Source: Pseudothauera nasutitermitis
GTDB lineage: Bacteria; Pseudomonadota; Gammaproteobacteria; Burkholderiales; Rhodocyclaceae
NCBI RefSeq assembly: GCF_004801295.1
Contig: NZ_SSOC01000004.1
Span: 556,893 to 620,892, forward strand
Direction of reading: 5' to 3'
DNA: 64,000 bases
The stretch's first letter is position 1. Every line of letters starts with the position of its first letter. The translations under genes and the position numbers were made by a program. Shown here piece by piece: positions 34,941-42,605 of the stretch. The notes beneath the pieces were generated by a model, which saw only the letters and a list, made by a program, of their open reading frames with translations, was not told the origin of the DNA and searched no databases.

Positions 34941-35579
34941 TTATTCGGGCGGGTTATCGCCTTTGGCGCCGAGTTTCAACTGATGGAAGAGATCCAGCAT
35001 GCCCAACTGCCGCGCGGTCATGTCCACGGTGGGGTGTGCCGGGTAGGACGCCTGGATGCGATGGTCCTGATCGAAGCGCGCCAGCAGCCTGCAGAAGGGG
35101 CAGGCTTCACCGGGCTGGGCGACAGTGCCCACGGCGGCCAGGAACGCGCAGCCGCAATCCGGGCACATCAGCACGGCAAGCGTCGGCGCACGGGCCAGCC
35201 AGATGCCGTCGATGTAGGACACCAGGCTGAAGGCCCGGTCCAGGCTGATGCGGCAAGGGCGCGTGGTGACCGCCTGGTAGGCGCGATAGGCCAGCAGCAG
35301 GGCTTCGCCGGCGCGTAGCCCCTGGCTGCGCAACTGCCGGTACTTGGCGCCGATGAGGCAGGCGTCGGCGCGCAGGATGAGGTTGGCGCCGTGATACCAC
35401 TCGGCCGAATCGGGCGCGCGGCCGCGGGGAATCGCGCGCGCATCGGGGAAGAACAGCCTTTGCGCTTGACGCGGCGGCAGGCCGGTGACGAGGTGGATGG
35501 TCTTCAGGCGCGCGCCAAGCGCCGCCAACTGCCGGGCCAGTTGTATGGCGTGCAGATGCCGGTCGCCGCGGGTAGCCAT
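34941..35579 (-). CDS. FlhC-like transcriptional activator (SetC/AcaC type)
   Basis: 212 residues. The FlhC pattern is clear: LARQLAALGARLKTIHLVTG, RGRAPDSAEWYHGANLIL, DACLIGAKYRQL, and four zinc-ligand cysteines in MCPDCGCAF and ACPFCRLL (about 138-160). FlhC partners FlhD in a heterohexamer that activates promoters. In SXT and IncC elements FlhDC homologues (SetCD, AcaCD) are the master activators of transfer. It follows the FlhD-like gene by 6 bp. Confidence 0.9.
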   Translation of the reverse strand: MATRGDRHLHAIQLARQLAALGARLKTIHLVTGLPPRQAQRLFFPDARAIPRGRAPDSAEWYHGANLILRADACLIGAKYRQLRSQGLRAGEALLLAYRAYQAVTTRPCRISLDRAFSLVSYIDGIWLARAPTLAVLMCPDCGCAFLAAVGTVAQPGEACPFCRLLARFDQDHRIQASYPAHPTVDMTARQLGMLDLFHQLKLGAKGDNPPE

Positions 35580-35585
35580 CGGCGT

Positions 35586-35891
35586 TCACCCCTGGCGGCC
35601 GGTTTCCGCCGGTGCGGGTGGGCGAACGAGCGCGATGGGGCCGGCCAGGGCGCGGGGCGCATTGAGCAAGTCCACCAGGTCGGCCCGCGGCGGAAACAAG
35701 GTCGTATCGCCGATGTGGATGACCAGCGACCACAGTTCCTCGAGACTCAGATCCTGCAGGTGGTCGGCCTGAGTGGCATCGAGCGCGAACTTGCTGCAGG
35801 CCGCGTCCCGGTCATGCCGCAGGTTGGCGCGGATGATGGCGAGCAGGTTCAGGTTGATCCACTCGACGTCGGTAAGCGTCACGTGACTCAC
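35586..35891 (-). CDS. FlhD-like transcriptional activator (SetD/AcaD type)
   Basis: 101 residues from a GTG start at 35891, chosen for the GGGAGGAC ribosome site; the longer open frame to 36005 adds a sequence without FlhD similarity. VEWINLNLLAIIRANLRHD and LSLEELWSLVIHIGDTTLF, with LLNAP near the end, match the FlhD core. It probably forms a complex with the downstream FlhC-like protein to switch on transfer genes (known for SetCD/AcaCD, inferred here). Confidence 0.85.
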   Translation of the reverse strand: MSHVTLTDVEWINLNLLAIIRANLRHDRDAACSKFALDATQADHLQDLSLEELWSLVIHIGDTTLFPPRADLVDLLNAPRALAGPIALVRPPAPAETGRQG

Positions 35892-35994
35892 GGTGTTGTC
35901 CTCCCGGCGACTCTGGTGGGATGGATGCTGGGGGCACCAATGGAGGAAGGCCGCGTGGGTGATCTGGCGCGATGCCGCCCAGGGCGACTGATCC

Positions 35995-36024
35995 AGCATA
36001 TTCAATGTTGACAGGTAATTTCAA
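35995..36024 (-). promoter_or_regulatory. Putative promoter with CATTGAA direct repeat ahead of the FlhDC-like pair
   Basis: On the minus strand TTGAAA (36019-36024) and TATGCT (35995-36000) are 18 bp apart. The heptamer CATTGAA occurs twice across this element, which could be an operator. It lies 104 bp before the GTG start in the 310-bp gap 35892-36201, which contains no gene that I can support. Confidence 0.45.
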
Positions 36025-36201
36025 TGGCATTCTCGGGAAATCTTGTGCGCTGCACCACTTGCCATACACAAGTCCCGCACAAGGCCGGGGCTTGGCGCAT
36101 CCGCCATCGTGCAACGATCCGCGGCGCGCTGATCCCGGGGGCGCGGCGGCTGTCAGGCAAGGGACCGAAGTCCCCTGCCTGCGCGCGCTGCGGCGTATGA
36201 C

Positions 36202-37266
36202 TCAGGCCGCTTCCGCCAGCCCCTTCCACTCATGGGCGGAGAGATCGATCAGACGGCCGCCCAGCATCTCGAACTCGGTGGCCCGGTCGTAGTCTTCGAC
36301 CTCCTGGCTGTAGTGCGTGACCGCATTCACCAGCCCGTAGCCCGACAGCTCACCGTTTGCGACCAGCGAGCGCAGCACGCCGGCCCGCTCGGTGTCGTTC
36401 AAGGTATAGCGCTGGGCCAGCACCTCGACCGTCTTCACGGGATCGCCCACCAGGGGGATGGCGAGCGTCTTCTGCAGCTTCTGCGCGGCCTGGCGGAAGG
36501 TGGCGTCCGAAACCGCCGCCTGCACCACGTCACGCACCTTCAGGAAGAAGGCGCGGTCGTCGGCGCGCAGGGTGTCGTCCTGGTACACCGTGACCGCTTC
36601 GTCCTCGCCGCCGAGGGCGCGGCCCACGTGCGTCTTGCGCAGCGACCGGTCGGCGGCGATCAGGCCGTTGCGGCACACCAGCCGGTACAGCAGGGGCTGC
36701 ACCGACAGCGTGCCCTGGCCGACCTCCGAATTGGAGATCACGACGCCGGCCTGCACCACGTCGCCCGGCGCCATCTCGTACCTCAGGCGCGGGGTGATGC
36801 ACTTCAGGTACATGCGCGTCTCGGTCAGTTCCACCGATTCGAAATGGACCTCGGGCAACTGCTGCAGGATGGGCAGCACACTCTCGGCCAGGTCGAAGTT
36901 GTCCAGCCGGCGATAGCGGTCCGATAGCACGGCGCGCACCTGTCCATCCAGGGTGCGCAGCATGCGCCGGTCGTCCTCGCTCTGCAGCCAGGTGTTCACG
37001 TTGCGGTCGAGCAGGGCGGGCTGGTCTTCGCGCATGCGCTCGAAGTAGGCATAGGGAATCCTCAGCTTGTCCGCCAGCTGGCGGCGCGCGAGCGGGGTGA
37101 CGCCGTAGTCCACCGGGCCGCCGTCTTCCTCGACGACGAGGCCGGTCCGGCCCCGTTCGTCGGTGGTGTGGCGCACCAGCGCCGAGGGGACGATCAGGTC
37201 CTTCTTCGACTGCAGCTGGCGCTCCAGCTCCTGGGCCAGGCTGGTGAGGGAACGTCCGCTTCTCAT
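36202..37266 (-). CDS. DUF932 phage/plasmid-like protein
   Basis: 354 residues; ATG 37266 follows AAGGAGATTGCC. The DUF932 pattern includes LRIPYAYFERMREDQPALLD, VRAVLSDRYRRLDNFDL, YLKCITPRLRYEMAPGDVV and GVVISNSEVGQGTLSVQPLL with RLVCRNGLI. These proteins are common on plasmids, phages and ICEs; function is not established. The leader upstream holds two strong inverted repeats. Confidence 0.85.
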   Translation of the reverse strand: MRSGRSLTSLAQELERQLQSKKDLIVPSALVRHTTDERGRTGLVVEEDGGPVDYGVTPLARRQLADKLRIPYAYFERMREDQPALLDRNVNTWLQSEDDRRMLRTLDGQVRAVLSDRYRRLDNFDLAESVLPILQQLPEVHFESVELTETRMYLKCITPRLRYEMAPGDVVQAGVVISNSEVGQGTLSVQPLLYRLVCRNGLIAADRSLRKTHVGRALGGEDEAVTVYQDDTLRADDRAFFLKVRDVVQAAVSDATFRQAAQKLQKTLAIPLVGDPVKTVEVLAQRYTLNDTERAGVLRSLVANGELSGYGLVNAVTHYSQEVEDYDRATEFEMLGGRLIDLSAHEWKGLAEAA

Positions 37267-37314
37267 GGCAATCTCCTTGACGGAAATGAAAAGCGGGGAC
37301 GGCATCGCCCGCTC

Positions 37315-37518
37315 GCGGGGATGCGCATCCCCGCCAGGGTCGATGACGGACCGGCGGGTGCCGGTCCAGGCAAGGCGCGGGAAACCGCGCCGGAACTCCA
37401 AGGCTGTCTTCGCAATGCGGGTGCATCGCCTGGGGTGACAGCGACCAGGGGTGAATCGCCTTTTCAGGGGCACCGCGGGCATGCCGCGTGCCGCCGTGGC
37501 AGTGCCGCTGAAAAGGCG
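37315..37518. other. Palindrome and long inverted repeat in the gap upstream of the DUF932 gene
   Basis: GCGGGGATGCGCATCCCCGC at 37315-37334 is a perfect 20-bp palindrome. A second pair, CGCCTTTTCAGGGGCAC (37457-37473) and GTGCCGCTGAAAAGGCG (37502-37518), matches at 16 of 17 positions with a 28-bp spacer. The 293-bp gap 37267-37559 holds these and no gene that I can support. Confidence 0.65.
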
Positions 37519-37559
37519 GGTGCGGCCCCCGTTTGCGAGGGACCGCACCGCGGCCGGGC

Positions 37560-38570
37560 TCAAGCCGCGCGAGCGGCCTGGGCTTGTTGGCGCTGGCGCC
37601 AGACGTCATCCCAGTCGATGCCGGGATGCCTGGGCACGAAGACCTTCACCTGGCGTGGGCCGGTGTGCGCCTCGTTGCGCTTCAGGCTGCGCGCCAGCGC
37701 GAAGGCGAAGGCCTGGCCGGCGAAATCGCCGTCGGCGTCGTTGTCCGCGTAGATGCAGACGGTGCGCACCGTATCCGGCAGCCACAGCTTCTCCAGGTTG
37801 CCCGCGTTGAGGCTCGCCCAGACCGGCTTGCCGGTCGCCAGATGCACGGCGAGGCCCTTCTCGATGCCCTCGGCCACCGCCAGTTCCCCGGTTGCCTCGA
37901 ACAGGCGCACCGCGGCACCGTTGATGCCGGCCGAGAGCACCTTCTTCGCATCCGGTGCGGCGAGCTTGGCGCCGTCCTTCAGATAGGTCCGGTGCAGCGT
38001 CACGGCATGGCCGTCGGTGCCCTGGATGCAGGCCAGCATCGCCGGATACTCGGCGACCTTGCGCGACCTGCCCGTGGCGTCCTTCTGGTAGTAGCCGAGG
38101 GCCGGATGGAAGCGCAGCACCTTGGGATAGGCCGGCAACGCCAGCCCCCGGCCGCGCAGGTAGCGGTCGACCTCGTCTCCCGGCGTCACCGGCCGGGCTT
38201 CGTTCCAAATCCGCTGGGCCAGCTTCTTCATGCGCTCGGCCGACGGTTCGCCGGCGTGGGGCGCGGCCGCGACCGGCAGCACCCCGACGCAGCGCTCGAC
38301 TTCGCGCAGCGCGGTGTTGAAATCGATGCCCAGGACCGCCTGCAGCAGCTTGAAGCCGCCGCCCGGCCCGCAACTGCGGCAGTGGTAGTTCCCTTCGCCG
38401 AACTTGTCGGTGTACTGGAACCGGTCCGTGCCGCCGCACAGCGGGCAAGGCAGGTTGCGGCGTCTCAGGATGCGTTCGTCCACCCCCAGGCTCGCCAGGA
38501 TCGGCGTCCACCGGCCGTGGGCGCGCTGCTTCACCGCCTCGATGCGGGCCGCGTATTCAGGCGCCAGCAT
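37560..38570 (-). CDS. DNA primase-like protein with zinc ribbon and TOPRIM domain
   Basis: 336 residues from ATG 38570 (GGGAAG ribosome site; an ATG 15 bp upstream is possible). Zinc ribbon CPLCGGTDRFQYTD ... YHCRSCG at ~41-67 is the plasmid/phage primase type. The TOPRIM core shows AVAEGIEKGLAV (Glu) and CIYADNDADGDFAG (Asp-x-Asp). It likely primes complementary-strand synthesis after transfer or supports ICE replication. It overlaps the end of the GHKL ATPase gene by 14 bp. Confidence 0.88.
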   Translation of the reverse strand: MLAPEYAARIEAVKQRAHGRWTPILASLGVDERILRRRNLPCPLCGGTDRFQYTDKFGEGNYHCRSCGPGGGFKLLQAVLGIDFNTALREVERCVGVLPVAAAPHAGEPSAERMKKLAQRIWNEARPVTPGDEVDRYLRGRGLALPAYPKVLRFHPALGYYQKDATGRSRKVAEYPAMLACIQGTDGHAVTLHRTYLKDGAKLAAPDAKKVLSAGINGAAVRLFEATGELAVAEGIEKGLAVHLATGKPVWASLNAGNLEKLWLPDTVRTVCIYADNDADGDFAGQAFAFALARSLKRNEAHTGPRQVKVFVPRHPGIDWDDVWRQRQQAQAARAA

Positions 38571-40188
38571 GGCGGCTTCCCGCATCGGCGTGGTCCACGA
38601 CCAGATCCACCGTATGGCCGGGCGCCGAGCCGTTGCCCACGGTGACCTCGAAGGTCTTGCCACGCAGCAGCGGATACTTGCCCAGCCCCAGTTCCCGCAG
38701 CAGGGAATCCAGCATCTGCACCGGATCGACCGCGCGCAGGCGGCGGATCAAGTCTGCCAGCGCGTCGCGGTCCGCCTCCAGGTCCGAGGCGAGGAAGCGG
38801 TCGTTCTCATCGACGAAGGACGAGACCTGCCGCACCGGTTCGCCGGATGCTTCGCCGGCCGGGATGTACAGCACGCCGTCGTGGCACACGCCCGCATCGG
38901 TGATCTCGACCACGTCCTGGCCGCTTTGTAGGACCACGCGTTCGCACAGGATTACCAGGGGCCATATCCAGCGCCCTTCCAACCGCACGCGGTGCTGCTC
39001 GCCCACCGTGTCCACCCGTACCGCCTGCTGCCCGAGGAAGCGCACATGGAGCCAGGCCCAGTGTTCGCGTTGCAGGCTGATCCAGTCGAAGACCAGGTAT
39101 CCCTTGGCGCGGGCCACCATCCAGTGTGCCGCGTTGTGGTCGTCCATCGTGCCGAGGGCGACGAGGGTGACCGCACCGCTTTCGATCGCTTCGCGCGTCG
39201 GGGCGGTCGCGGCCTGCCGGACGTAGCCGTGGTCGTCGTCCTGGATCGGATAGGCGACGATTTCCTCGAACAACGCCGCCGGCAACACATCGAGGTCGTT
39301 CATCAGGTCCTGATGGCCCCAGTTGCGCATGGCCGGGTAGTACGTTTCGACGAAGCGTTCCGGCGACATCCGGGTCTTGGCGATTTCCAGCGTCCGGCGC
39401 CAGCACGCCTTCAATTCCGCGTTGATGCGCTTGGCCTGCAGGTCTTCGTCGATCAGCCTGTCGCGGTCCGGCAAGCGCGCCATGAACTGGCGCGGGTCCA
39501 GATGCACGATGTTGACCTCGCTCGCGTCGGTCGAGCAGCAGTATTTCGGCCGCATGACGCAAAACCCCTGCAGGAATACGAGCGTGACATGGCTGTGCTT
39601 GCCGTCGCGGGTTCCAGCCAGGTGGACCGGACCGATGGCACTCGCCATCGTCGCGATGTTCGCCAGGGCAAACGGGCGTTCCAGTCTCTTGCCGTTGAAC
39701 CGCAGCGCGACGGGAAAGCCTTGGCTCAGCGCCCCGATGCGGTCCGCCAGGTCGGGTAGGTCCACGCCGTGAAGCTCTATCCTCGTGCCGGCCACGTGTT
39801 CGGCGACGGTCTCGACGTCGATGAAGGCTTTGGCCAGGGCCGCCGCCGTGTCGATGTCGGCGCGCTGGCGATGCGAGGCGACGATGCAGCGCGTGGCGGC
39901 GTACAGGCACTTCGAGAAACCCACGCCGAAGGGATGCTCCTCCGTCTGGGTCCCGGCATCCCAGCCCGACTCGTTGAAGCTCAGGAGCGTCTGGAAGTCG
40001 CCGATGCCGCGGCCATCGTCTTGCACGGTCAGGATCTTCGCGTCGGCGTCGTAGCCGATCTCGATCTGCATGGCCCCGGCACGCCGGGCGTTCTGCAACA
40101 GCTCGGAAACGAGCGTGAAGCGGTCGGTGAACGCATAGCGCTGGTTGCGCAGGGCGCCTTCTTCGTTGATGCGGACTTGTATCTGCAT
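38557..40188 (-). CDS. GHKL ATPase (HATPase_c; MORC/Hsp90-like) of the ICE
   Basis: 543 residues from ATG 40188. Bergerat-fold motifs are at the N-terminus: ELLQNARRAGA (N box, ~29-39), VQDDGRGIGDF (G1, ~55-65) and PFGVGFSKCLYAA (G2, ~85-97). The rest has no second enzymatic motif that I recognise. Stand-alone GHKL ATPases act as ATP-driven clamps in DNA transactions and some defence systems. Coupled translation with the primase gene suggests a shared job in element replication or protection (inference). Confidence 0.82.
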   Translation of the reverse strand: MQIQVRINEEGALRNQRYAFTDRFTLVSELLQNARRAGAMQIEIGYDADAKILTVQDDGRGIGDFQTLLSFNESGWDAGTQTEEHPFGVGFSKCLYAATRCIVASHRQRADIDTAAALAKAFIDVETVAEHVAGTRIELHGVDLPDLADRIGALSQGFPVALRFNGKRLERPFALANIATMASAIGPVHLAGTRDGKHSHVTLVFLQGFCVMRPKYCCSTDASEVNIVHLDPRQFMARLPDRDRLIDEDLQAKRINAELKACWRRTLEIAKTRMSPERFVETYYPAMRNWGHQDLMNDLDVLPAALFEEIVAYPIQDDDHGYVRQAATAPTREAIESGAVTLVALGTMDDHNAAHWMVARAKGYLVFDWISLQREHWAWLHVRFLGQQAVRVDTVGEQHRVRLEGRWIWPLVILCERVVLQSGQDVVEITDAGVCHDGVLYIPAGEASGEPVRQVSSFVDENDRFLASDLEADRDALADLIRRLRAVDPVQMLDSLLRELGLGKYPLLRGKTFEVTVGNGSAPGHTVDLVVDHADAGSRHAGA

Positions 40189-40254
40189 GACATGACTCCA
40201 TGAATGCAGGCGAGTCCGTCCCCGGCGGGGCGAACCCACCAGGGGAAGATCGGA

Positions 40255-40277
40255 CGGTCGGCTGTGGCGGCCGACCG
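40255..40277. other. Hairpin upstream of the GHKL ATPase gene
   Basis: CGGTCGGC-N7-GCCGACCG forms a perfect 8-bp stem 67 bp before the GHKL gene start. Without a following U tract it is not an evident terminator. Confidence 0.45.
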
Positions 40278-40336
40278 CTGGAATACAGCCCGGCGGCGGA
40301 GGGGCCGCCATCAGGCGCTACGGTTGAACGAACGGA

Positions 40337-40591
40337 CTACGGTTCGGGCCGCAAGCAGGGCCGGCCGTCGTCGTGAAGGCTGCCGGCCTCTCGGCCGGGG
40401 GAAGCCAACGGCGGGCCGGCGGCCGGGAGCGGGACGTCTCCCCCGGCCGGTAGCGTTGCCGGACAGTCGGCGTACAGCCGTTCCTGCCGGATCCGCTCCA
40501 GCCGCAGCGCATCTTCGTAGTCCAGGTGCCCGGCGATCCCGTAGGCGACGAAAACCGCCAGCAGGCAGAGGACTTCCTTGAACGTGATCAT
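40337..40591 (-). CDS. Small single-pass membrane protein, unknown
   Basis: 84 residues: one N-terminal hydrophobic helix (VLCLLAVFVAYGIAGHL), a charged helix (ALRLERIRQERLYADC) and a Pro/Gly-rich tail. ATG preceded by GAGG. The tail lies in a region with low-complexity reading in all frames, so the C-terminal end is uncertain. No family recognised. Confidence 0.5.
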   Translation of the reverse strand: MITFKEVLCLLAVFVAYGIAGHLDYEDALRLERIRQERLYADCPATLPAGGDVPLPAAGPPLASPGREAGSLHDDGRPCLRPEP

Positions 40592-40647
40592 GGCGATGCC
40601 TCAAACGGGCGGATCGCTTGGGCGATCCGTTAGAGATGGGGAAGGCG

Positions 40648-41220
40648 TCAGGCGAACAGGTCGCCCGTGACCGCCATCCGCTTGATCTGCTCGTTGAGCC
40701 ACTGGGCGTTCTTGGCAAGCCGCGCCTCGACCCACCCGGGGTGGTGGACGACGGCGTCGCGTACCCACTCGGGGTAGCGCGCGAGCGAGGCCCGGAGCCA
40801 GGCCTTCATGCCGTACCGGATGCGGTCGCGGATGTCCTCCGCGTCCACCTCGCCGCAATAGGCGACCGGCGACAGCGGGCTGCAGCCGACCACGCGCAGG
40901 CAACTGACGAAAGAGAAGGGCCTCTGGTCCTGGTCGGGTTCGGTAAACACCCAGCGCAGGATGTCGAATTTTTCGTCGAGGGGCGCCATCGGGTCGGCCA
41001 GTTGGTCGATTGCCTTGAGCAGGCGCCAATGCAAATAGACGATGTCCTCCTCGCGCCATTCCTCGGCATCATCGCCGCCGAGGATCCGCTCGAGGGTGAT
41101 GTCGTCGGCGTCGCCCGCGGGGGCGGGCGAAGGCGTGCTCCGGAAAAGAACGCCGGGCGGGAACACCTCATCCACGGCTGTGGGATGAAGGCGCCGTGGG
41201 GAGAAGCTTGGATTCAGCAT
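40648..41220 (-). CDS. Hypothetical ICE protein
   Basis: 190 residues from ATG 41220, which follows GGAGGCAACG. Soluble and acidic N-terminal part (ITLERILGGDDAEEWREEDI), then YLHWRLLKAIDQLADP, FDILRWVFTEPDQ, FSFVSCLRVVGCSP and YGMKAWLRASLARYPEWVRD. I do not recognise a family, but the codon use and context are those of the ICE. It is transcribed toward the small membrane-protein gene, 56 bp away. Confidence 0.7.
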   Translation of the reverse strand: MLNPSFSPRRLHPTAVDEVFPPGVLFRSTPSPAPAGDADDITLERILGGDDAEEWREEDIVYLHWRLLKAIDQLADPMAPLDEKFDILRWVFTEPDQDQRPFSFVSCLRVVGCSPLSPVAYCGEVDAEDIRDRIRYGMKAWLRASLARYPEWVRDAVVHHPGWVEARLAKNAQWLNEQIKRMAVTGDLFA

Positions 41221-41701
41221 CGTTGCCTCCGGAAAAATGGAGGCAGCGCGTACCACGGCGGGGGCGGATGCCCCCGTGGGGTGAAGAAGGGTCGGTCCGC
41301 TACGGGCGGCCCGCGCTATCGGATGGGAAAGACACGCTCCAGGGCTGGCTTGGACGGGCGGTGCGAACCGCCTTGAACGGCGTGCCAGCGGCCGCTCGGG
41401 GAAGGCTTTCGGGGGAAGGACGGATGAACAGTGCCTGCCCCTGCCTCGAAAGCGTACCCGGAGGCGGGCGGGCTTCGAGCGGATGGCTCAGCGGAAAACT
41501 CCAGGGCTTGCCTTGTTTGAATGCAGGGCCAGCTGCTGCATGACGCAAAGGTAGTGGGCAGCCGTCGCCGGGTCAAGGCGGAAATCCTCCCGGGGCGGCG
41601 CCGATGCCGAAATCCCCCTTTGGTGCCGGCCGTTTCCGGTGGCGAATGGAGCGCGGGATGCGGAAGATGCCGCTGAGCGCATCATTCCGCGGGAGCCAGG
41701 C
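41221..41701. other. Divergent intergenic region with a hairpin
   Basis: 480 bp between the minus-strand hypothetical gene and the plus-strand AcaB-like gene. CCACGGcGGGGGC-ggat-GCCCCCGTGG (41253-41279) is a stem with one bulged base. No gene is supported; the small frames here are shadows. The region must hold divergent promoters, but I see no convincing -35/-10 pair. Confidence 0.5.
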
Positions 41702-42481
41702 ATGCCGGACATCCAGATCGTCAAGGTGGACCAGGGGGGCGTCAATGCCCGCATCCTCGCCAAGGAGGTCAAAGCCGACTTCCGGCGCGTCGAGGCGGCC
41801 AGCCTGAAAATCCCGACACGGTTCAGCAGCGCCGAGGGCAAGCGGTTCTTCGCCAGGCTGTTCAATACCCTGCAGCTCAACACCCATTTCATCTCGGTCA
41901 TCGCCCGCACCCGGCTCGACCACGAAGACGTGGCCAGGATCGAGGAGGCCATTCGTGCGCAGATCGACGCCGTGACGGAAACCCTCAACCAGGCCATCGA
42001 CGGCGCGGAGGCGTTGTTCAAGGCCCATGGCATCACCAGCGCGGCGACCTACGACACCGTGCCGCTGGATGTGGACGTCCATGTGCTGTCGTCGATCGGC
42101 CGGCGTTTCCTCGAAGTGCTGGGCAAGCTCGACCAATTGATGCCGCTGCTGCAGACGTTGGAGATACATGAGGTGATCACCGCCCAGGCGGTCGATATCC
42201 AGCGCGCCAGCCTCAAGCGGCAGGTGCGTGACGTGGCCAATGGCGCGCGCAGGTTCGCCATGGGGCTCCGGCGGCAGATGAACGCCATGGAGGCCCGCGA
42301 CGGCGGGGTGCCGCGCGGAGCGGCTGCCGAGCCGGAAGGCGTGGAAGGTGCGGTGGAAGGTGCGGACGGCGAACCCGCGGCCGGGGAGTGTGATGCCGGC
42401 GCCGCCCCCGCATCGCTGGAGGAGGATGAGCCGGCCGCCGTGCTCAGGGCAAACGAAGTCCGTCAACACCACTCTTTGTAA
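41702..42481 (+). CDS. AcaB/DUF1845-family transcriptional regulator
   Basis: 259 residues from ATG 41702 (GGGAG ribosome site); the frame to 41639 upstream is not needed. MPDIQIVKVDQGGVNARILA, ADFRRVEAASLKIPTRFSS, FFARLFNTLQLNTHFISVIA and RRFLEVLGKLDQLMPLLQTL are the conserved blocks. The family includes AcaB, which helps activate IncC transfer. The tail is acidic and variable. It faces the opposite way to the transfer genes, so it is likely separately regulated. Confidence 0.82.
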   Translation: MPDIQIVKVDQGGVNARILAKEVKADFRRVEAASLKIPTRFSSAEGKRFFARLFNTLQLNTHFISVIARTRLDHEDVARIEEAIRAQIDAVTETLNQAIDGAEALFKAHGITSAATYDTVPLDVDVHVLSSIGRRFLEVLGKLDQLMPLLQTLEIHEVITAQAVDIQRASLKRQVRDVANGARRFAMGLRRQMNAMEARDGGVPRGAAAEPEGVEGAVEGADGEPAAGECDAGAAPASLEEDEPAAVLRANEVRQHHSL

Positions 42482-42605
42482 GTTGCGGGCTCTTTGGCAG
42501 GGCCCGCTATGATCGAAGCCCGTCATAACTGTGCCCACGACGTGCTTGGGTGGACGCTCCACAAACCAAGTCCGTCACATCGAGGTGTCCGGCGGCTTGC
42601 AATCC

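Noticed and set aside
30463..42580. Similar short stretches near 30463-30490 and 42540-42570 (both read GW-x-LHKP in one frame).
   Set aside because: Similarity is only about two thirds over 30 bp; not enough to call a shared border sequence.
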